A stretch of 16,758 bases of DNA from an uncultured Clostridia bacterium (lineage in GTDB: Bacteria; Bacillota; Clostridia; TANB77; CAG-508). The stretch is from contig CAJFQT010000017.1 of the NCBI GenBank assembly GCA_904419095.1, positions 1 through 16,758 of the forward strand, written 5' to 3'. The translations under genes were made by a program, and so were the position numbers. The notes beneath the pieces were generated by a model. That model had not been told where the DNA came from and ran no database searches. It saw nothing but the letters and a program-made list of their open reading frames with translations. Positions 12,842-16,758 of the stretch are shown piece by piece (position 1 is the stretch's first letter; each line of letters starts with the position of its first letter).

Positions 12842-13081
12842 ATGTTTGTAAAAACAGTAATAAGGCAAGGAACAAAAATACACGATTTAGAAAGACAATT
12901 ACAACAAGAAAAAGAAAGCAACGCAGGATTAAGGAATGAAATAGCAGAAAGAAATTTAGAAGTAAGAAGATTAAAACAATTTGCAGACAAGATAACACGT
13001 ATTATGCTAGGAAAAGGAACAATAGTTGATAAATACGACAAAGTAAAGGAGCTAGTTGACAATTTGCAACGTGACAACTAA
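12842..13081 (+). CDS. Phage coiled-coil protein, 79 aa
   Basis: This small protein with AAAGGAGGG upstream has a long heptad-like helix from about residue 13 to 55 (IHDLERQLQQEKESNAGL and on through ERNLEVRRLKQF). A second helix lies near the end (YDKVKELVDNLQ). It is highly charged, has no membrane segment and probably dimerises. No function can be assigned beyond membership of the early operon. Confidence 0.75.
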   Translation: MFVKTVIRQGTKIHDLERQLQQEKESNAGLRNEIAERNLEVRRLKQFADKITRIMLGKGTIVDKYDKVKELVDNLQRDN

Positions 13082-13148
13082 CTCAAATAAAAAACGATTA
13101 AATATATGTTATATGCTCAATTATAGCATAGAAAAAGGAGAAATGTCA

Positions 13149-13241
13149 ATGGAAGACGAGGGAAATGTTTTTGAGTTGATAGCAGAAGAATGCTATTACG
13201 ATGATAAATGGGAGGAAGAAAAATGGAAGAAAACAAATTAG
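13149..13241 (+). CDS. Very small acidic phage protein, 30 aa
   Basis: The 61-codon frame opening at 13056 has no ribosome binding site at its start. AAAAAGGAG before 13149 points to internal starts at 13143 or 13149. From 13149 it encodes MEDEGNVFELIAEECYYDDK and a Trp/Lys/Glu-rich tail. It overlaps the start of the DUF1351-type gene by 19 bases, suggesting coupling. It may be a real micropeptide or just a ribosome-loading leader. Confidence 0.45.
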   Translation: MEDEGNVFELIAEECYYDDKWEEEKWKKTN

Positions 13242-14095
13242 AACTTGTAAAGCCAGAGTTTAATGGCGAGATACAAGCAAAAATAAAAAGTGTTGGAGAA
13301 ATAGAATCTAACATGAAAGAAGTAAAGGGATATGTTAAAGAACTTAATAATTATTATAAAAATATAAACTTTACAGAAGAAACAATGAAAGAAGCAAAAG
13401 ACGAGAAAGCAAAAGTAAATAAATTTAAAATACAAGTGGCAGATTACAGAAAAAATATAGTAGCAGAATATAATAAACCAATTAAAACATTTGAAGAAAC
13501 AGCAAGGGAAACAGAAAAATTATTAACAGAAACATACAATACAATAAATAAACAAGTGGTAAGTTATGAAGATGAACAAAAAAGAAAGAAAGAACAACAA
13601 ATAAAAGACTATTTTGAAGAATATAAAACAGCCAATGACATTGATTTTATTACATATGAACAAGCAAATATAAACATAACGTTAAATGCAAGTTTAAAGA
13701 GCTTAAAAGAGCAAGCAAAAATCTTTGTAGACAAAATAGCAGATGACTTAAGACTAATAGAAACACAAGAATGCAAAGAAGAAATTTTAGTTGAATATAA
13801 ACAAAATTTAAACGTAAGTAGAGCAATACAAGAAGTAGCAAACAGACATAAATTATTAGAAGAAGAAAAGAGAAAACAAGAAGAAAAGGTAGTTACTATT
13901 GTTTCTAATGAAAATCACGAGATAACAAAAGAAAGTCATGAGCAATTAGAACAAGTATTCAATAAGCCACTAGAAAGACCAGAAGAACAAAAACAAGAAC
14001 CTATACTAACACTTAAATTTACAGTAAGAGGATCTAGAGAAAAATTGAAAGAATTGAAAAATTTCTTAATACAAGGAGGATATGATTATGAGTAA
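13223..14095 (+). CDS. DUF1351-type phage protein upstream of RecT
   Basis: This 290-aa protein is mostly long charged helices: an N-terminal strand region (LELVKPEFNGEIQAKI), coiled-coil stretches from about 30 to 215, a low-complexity Glu/Gln linker, and a small C-terminal domain (LTLKFTVRGSREKLKELKNF then GGYDYE). Layout and position, directly before recT, match the DUF1351 proteins of Firmicute phages, whose role in recombination is not defined as far as I know. The frame opens at an ATG at 13208, but that ATG overlaps the GGAGG ribosome binding site, so I chose 13223. The end overlaps the recT start by 8 bases. Confidence 0.8.
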   Translation: MEENKLELVKPEFNGEIQAKIKSVGEIESNMKEVKGYVKELNNYYKNINFTEETMKEAKDEKAKVNKFKIQVADYRKNIVAEYNKPIKTFEETARETEKLLTETYNTINKQVVSYEDEQKRKKEQQIKDYFEEYKTANDIDFITYEQANINITLNASLKSLKEQAKIFVDKIADDLRLIETQECKEEILVEYKQNLNVSRAIQEVANRHKLLEEEKRKQEEKVVTIVSNENHEITKESHEQLEQVFNKPLERPEEQKQEPILTLKFTVRGSREKLKELKNFLIQGGYDYE

Positions 14096-14921
14096 TCTAG
14101 TTACAAATAGACCTAAATTTAGTGTAGCAATACAAAGTGATATGTATAAAAATTTAATAAATCAAACATTAGGAGATAAAGACAGGGCAACAAGATTTAT
14201 TGCGAGTATATCAAGTGCAGTAGCAACAAATCAAGCATTACAAGAATGTGATGCAGGGACAATATTAAGCGGGGCTTTATTAGGAGAAAGTCTAAATTTA
14301 AGTCCTAGTCCTCAATTAGGACAATATTATTTAGTACCTTTTAACGACAGTAAAAAAGGCTATAAGGTAGCTCAATTTCAATTAGGATATAAAGGATACA
14401 TTCAATTAGCTATTAGAAGTGGACAATATAAAAAATTAAATGTATTAGCAATTAAAAAGGGAGAATTAATTAAATACGACCCACTAAATGAAGAAATAGA
14501 AGTAAATCTTATTGAAGATGAAGAAGAAAGAGAAAATGCAGAAACAATAGGATATTATGCAATGTTTGAATATACAAATGGTTTCAGAAAGTCTCTTTAT
14601 TGGTCAAAATCTAAAATGGAAAAACACGCATTAAAATATTCAAAAGGTTATGCAGCACACAAAGGTTATACATTCTGGGAAAAAGACTTTGATGGAATGG
14701 CTTATAAAACAATGCTAAGACAATTAATCTCTAAGTGGGGAATTATGAGTATTGATATGCAACAAGCAGTAGAAAAGGATATGGCAACTATAAATACAGA
14801 CGGAACATATGAATATGTAGACAATGAAGAAGATATAGTTATTCAACAAGAAGAACCAAAAGAAGAAATAGAAGTACAAAATGAAAATACTGAAAAAGAG
14901 GTATCTATGAATGAACTATAA
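14088..14921 (+). CDS. recT: RecT-family single-strand annealing protein
   Basis: This 277-aa protein is a phage recombinase of the RecT/Redbeta type, which coats single-stranded DNA and anneals complementary strands. Visible family features are the N-terminal RATRFIASISSAVATNQALQ region, LLGESLNLSPSPQLGQYYLVPF, FQLGYKGYIQLAIRSGQYKKL and the C-terminal FDGMAYKTMLRQLISKWGIMS. A long acidic Glu/Asn-rich tail follows. Two ATGs (14082 and 14088) are in frame, and AAGGAGG spacing favours 14088. It overlaps DUF1351 upstream and the metallo-beta-lactamase gene downstream, so the cassette is translated as a unit. Confidence 0.95.
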   Translation: MSNLVTNRPKFSVAIQSDMYKNLINQTLGDKDRATRFIASISSAVATNQALQECDAGTILSGALLGESLNLSPSPQLGQYYLVPFNDSKKGYKVAQFQLGYKGYIQLAIRSGQYKKLNVLAIKKGELIKYDPLNEEIEVNLIEDEEERENAETIGYYAMFEYTNGFRKSLYWSKSKMEKHALKYSKGYAAHKGYTFWEKDFDGMAYKTMLRQLISKWGIMSIDMQQAVEKDMATINTDGTYEYVDNEEDIVIQQEEPKEEIEVQNENTEKEVSMNEL

Positions 14922-15546
14922 AATTATCAGTAGTTGTAGCACAGGAAATGCAATAATTATAAGAGACATTATACTAATTGACTGTGGAGTTACATTTAAA
15001 AGATTAGAAAAGTATTATAAGAAATTAAAAATCGTGTTATTGACACATATTCACACAGACCACTTCAAAAAAGCAACTATTAGAAAATTAGCACAAGAAA
15101 GACCGACTTTAAGGTTTGCGTGTTGTGAATGGTTGTTACAACCTTTACTAGAATGTGGAGTAGATAGAAGAAATATAGACGTGTTACAAATTGGAACGAA
15201 ATACGATTATAGACTGTTTAAAATTGTACCTATAAAATTATACCATGATGTACCACAATGTGGATATAGAGTGTTATTTGATGATTACAAAGTTATATAT
15301 GCGACAGATACAAGAACTCTTGAAGGCATAACAGCAAAAAATTATGACTTATATCTTATTGAAGGTAACTATGAAGATGAAGAATTAGAGGAAAGAATAA
15401 GAAAGAAACAAGAAGTACAACAATATTGTTATGAATATAGAGCAAGACAAACACATTTAAGCAAGGGACAAGCTAGTGATTTTCTATTAGAAAATATGGG
15501 AGATAATTCAGAATATGTGTTTATGCACGAACATGTAGAGAGGTAA
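14911..15546 (+). CDS. Metallo-beta-lactamase-fold hydrolase in the RecT cassette
   Basis: This 211-aa protein has the MBL metal signature THIHTDH (His46, His48, Asp50, His51). Candidate further ligands are His112 (LYHDVP), Asp133 (YATDT), His182 (THLS) and His206/His208 (MHEH). The start resembles other small MBL proteins (SSCSTGNAIIIRD). It occupies the position where many recT operons carry a 5'-3' exonuclease, and MBL-fold enzymes can be nucleases. A DNA end-processing partner of RecT is therefore the leading inference, not a demonstrated role. It overlaps recT by 11 bases, with its ribosome binding site (AAAGAGG) inside recT. Confidence 0.88.
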   Translation: MNYKIISSCSTGNAIIIRDIILIDCGVTFKRLEKYYKKLKIVLLTHIHTDHFKKATIRKLAQERPTLRFACCEWLLQPLLECGVDRRNIDVLQIGTKYDYRLFKIVPIKLYHDVPQCGYRVLFDDYKVIYATDTRTLEGITAKNYDLYLIEGNYEDEELEERIRKKQEVQQYCYEYRARQTHLSKGQASDFLLENMGDNSEYVFMHEHVER

Positions 15547-15550
15547 ATAA

Positions 15551-16015
15551 ATGGAATTTGAAAAATTATATATGTTTAATCCTTTTACGATTCAAAATGC
15601 AGATAGTAAACAAATCGCAGGTACATATATTAAGTTGCAAAATATGTTGGTGGAAAATGCAGATACAGGCTTTCTAATATCAAAAAATATAGAGATTTAT
15701 GCAAATATGAACTACTTAATAGGAGAAATGATAGCAAGAATACAACAAGAATATGACACATTAAAAACAGAAATTTCTATACAAGAAAATAAACAAGTAT
15801 ATATGCAAAGAAAACAATGGCAAGAAACACAAAAAGAAAAGCCACCTGCAATGAGTTATTTTGAAGCTATGGCAAAGGAATATGTAAAAGAAGATAGCAA
15901 AAAATTAGCAGAATTAGGTGCTAGATTATTTAGATTTAAGAAGGCATATGAAAGTATAGATAGTAAACAAAATGCCCTAAAAAAGAAACTAGAGGCGATT
16001 AGATATGAAATCTAA
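15551..16015 (+). CDS. Uncharacterised helical phage protein, 154 aa
   Basis: I do not recognise this protein. It follows the MBL gene by 4 bases, and its ribosome binding site (GAGAGG) lies in that gene's last codons. The product is mostly helical: a central coiled-coil-like stretch (about 55-95) and a Lys-rich C-terminal helix (KKLAELGARLFRFKKAYESI to the end). There is no signal peptide or membrane span. Its end overlaps the HNH-like gene by 11 bases. Confidence 0.8.
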   Translation: MEFEKLYMFNPFTIQNADSKQIAGTYIKLQNMLVENADTGFLISKNIEIYANMNYLIGEMIARIQQEYDTLKTEISIQENKQVYMQRKQWQETQKEKPPAMSYFEAMAKEYVKEDSKKLAELGARLFRFKKAYESIDSKQNALKKKLEAIRYEI

Positions 16016-16310
16016 AGAGGAATTTTGTATTATGCCTGAAAGTTCATATTATGAAACAGAACGATTTTACGGAAGTGAAAGGCATGAAGTATTTGAAGGC
16101 AGGACAGGAAATAGAGATAAATCAATTGAAGACGGACTAGTAATATTTATAACACCGTATGAACATAGAATTAATAAAAATTCAATACACTTAGACCCAA
16201 AAAATCCTAAATGGGTAGAAGTAAAGAAAATAGCACAAAGAAGATGGCAAGAATATTACAACAAAACAACAGAAGATTTTATAGCCAGATATGGCAAGAA
16301 TTATTTATAA
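16005..16310 (+). CDS. HNH-like phage protein, possibly a degenerate endonuclease
   Basis: This 101-aa protein has the order seen in small phage HNH-type proteins: RHEVFEG (His27), then GLVIFITPYEHR (His54), then SIHLDP (His62), ending WQEYYNKTTEDFIARYGKNYL, which resembles the usual C-terminus of that group. In typical relatives Cys pairs precede the first His and sit where ITPYEHR is. Here those cysteines are absent (the only Cys is residue 8), so metal binding may be weakened or lost. The call rests on remembered family pattern, not a search. A start at residue 10 (ATG 16032) is also possible. A start at 16005 fits AGAGG about 9 bases upstream. Confidence 0.55.
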   Translation: MKSKEEFCIMPESSYYETERFYGSERHEVFEGRTGNRDKSIEDGLVIFITPYEHRINKNSIHLDPKNPKWVEVKKIAQRRWQEYYNKTTEDFIARYGKNYL

Positions 16311-16324
16311 ATGGAGGTAAAAAA

Positions 16325-16708
16325 ATGAAAAATGAAGATTTAAAAACAGGAATGATATTAGTAACAGAAAAAGATGAATACGTAATGGTTTTAAAAGATA
16401 CAGCGAATGGAGATATAGTATCAGGTGATACTTGGATGCCAATATATAAAAACACAGAAATGGTGGATTACTTAAAAGTAAAAAAAATATATCAACCACT
16501 AAATAATAAGGCATATCTTGCAAAAAATGCAGGATTTATGGAAAGGAATATTGATACAACTAAAAAAGATGTTGGTATTGGTGGATTTCTATTTCCAAAT
16601 TTTGATGATTATAAACTAATTTGGGAAAGAAAAGAAAGAAGAAAAATGACAGTATCTGAAATATGTAAAGAATTAGGATACGATGTAGAAATTGTAAAAG
16701 AAGATTAA
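16325..16708 (+). CDS. Uncharacterised phage early protein, 127 aa
   Basis: The frame extends upstream to 16211, but GGAGG directly before 16325 fixes the start there and removes overlap with the HNH-like gene. The N-terminal half looks like a small beta-barrel (LKTGMILVTEKDEYVMVL, IVSGDTWMPI). The middle has a Gly/Phe-rich loop (GIGGFLFPNFDDYK). The C-terminus (RKMTVSEICKELGYDVEIVKE) is a helix-strand ending that I associate with small phage early proteins. The function is unknown. Confidence 0.75.
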   Translation: MKNEDLKTGMILVTEKDEYVMVLKDTANGDIVSGDTWMPIYKNTEMVDYLKVKKIYQPLNNKAYLAKNAGFMERNIDTTKKDVGIGGFLFPNFDDYKLIWERKERRKMTVSEICKELGYDVEIVKED

Positions 16709-16713
16709 GCAAC

Positions 16714-16738
16714 AGGGCAGGACATAAGTAACTGCCCT
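16714..16738 (+). other. Short hairpin before the next gene
   Basis: AGGGCAG (16714-16720) pairs with CTGCCCT (16732-16738) across an 11-nt loop. Only TTAAATTTT follows, so it is a weak terminator at best. AAAGGAGA at the window end is the ribosome binding site of the next, unseen gene, so the early operon probably continues. Confidence 0.5.
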
Positions 16739-16758
16739 TAAATTTTACGAAAGGAGAA

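Noticed and set aside
12816..13077. Minus-strand frames opposite the 79-aa coiled-coil gene
   Set aside because: Cys/Ser/Phe-rich antisense translations with no ribosome binding sites, opposite a gene with AAAGGAGGG upstream.
16211..16324. Upstream extension of the 127-aa phage gene
   Set aside because: It overlaps the HNH-like gene out of frame, and the GGAGG before 16325 marks the start.

Overview
The window is about 16.8 kb of very AT-rich DNA. It reads as a low-GC Firmicute, probably a Clostridia-type gut bacterium. Evidence for this: strong AGGAGG-type ribosome binding sites, TTGACA/TATAAT-type promoters, lipobox lipoproteins, AGA/ATA-rich codon use, and TGA used as a stop (for example at 4934 and 8905), which argues against Mollicutes code 4. 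No rRNA, tRNA, CRISPR array or insertion sequence was seen.

Positions 1 to about 10045 are chromosomal. A minus-strand pair (GT51 peptidoglycan glycosyltransferase, then a NodB-type polysaccharide deacetylase) shares a back-to-back promoter region with an unrecognised 531-aa plus-strand protein. Next come two paralogous coiled-coil lipoproteins, each with its own promoter and hairpin, then a small minus-strand orphan, then an HD-domain hydrolase - ruvA - rarA (mgsA) run of DNA-maintenance genes. After that come two half-length TauE/SafE (TSUP) membrane proteins and a 48-aa membrane peptide. The intergenic DNA holds three long hairpin elements: one with perfect 37-bp arms around a GC-rich core that can form a pseudoknot (44-214), and two copies of another element (4201-4338 and 5443-5576).

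Positions about 10045 to the end are the left end and early region of a prophage or related element. A large serine recombinase sits at the extreme edge, and its stop codon lies about 10 bp from an interrupted host gene. The host fragment encodes a Cys-rich, carboxypeptidase-regulatory-like protein and keeps an open frame with no start codon, so integration probably cut the gene. The recombinase is translationally coupled (TAATG) to a LexA/CI-type S24 repressor. A divergent Cro-like gene faces it across a compact switch with well-formed promoters and repeated 16-bp operator-like sites (consensus near GTTTAACATACTAAAC). The rightward early operon encodes three very small proteins, a coiled-coil protein, a DUF1351-type protein, RecT, a metallo-beta-lactamase-fold protein, an unknown helical protein, an HNH-like protein lacking obvious zinc cysteines, and a 127-aa protein. 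The window ends on a ribosome binding site for the next gene.

The least explained items are the hairpin elements (especially 44-214), the terminator-like hairpin abutting the first TSUP start codon, the ten-unit Cys tetrad repeat of the interrupted gene, and the four-operator lysogeny switch. All calls come from reading the sequence; no database search was possible.
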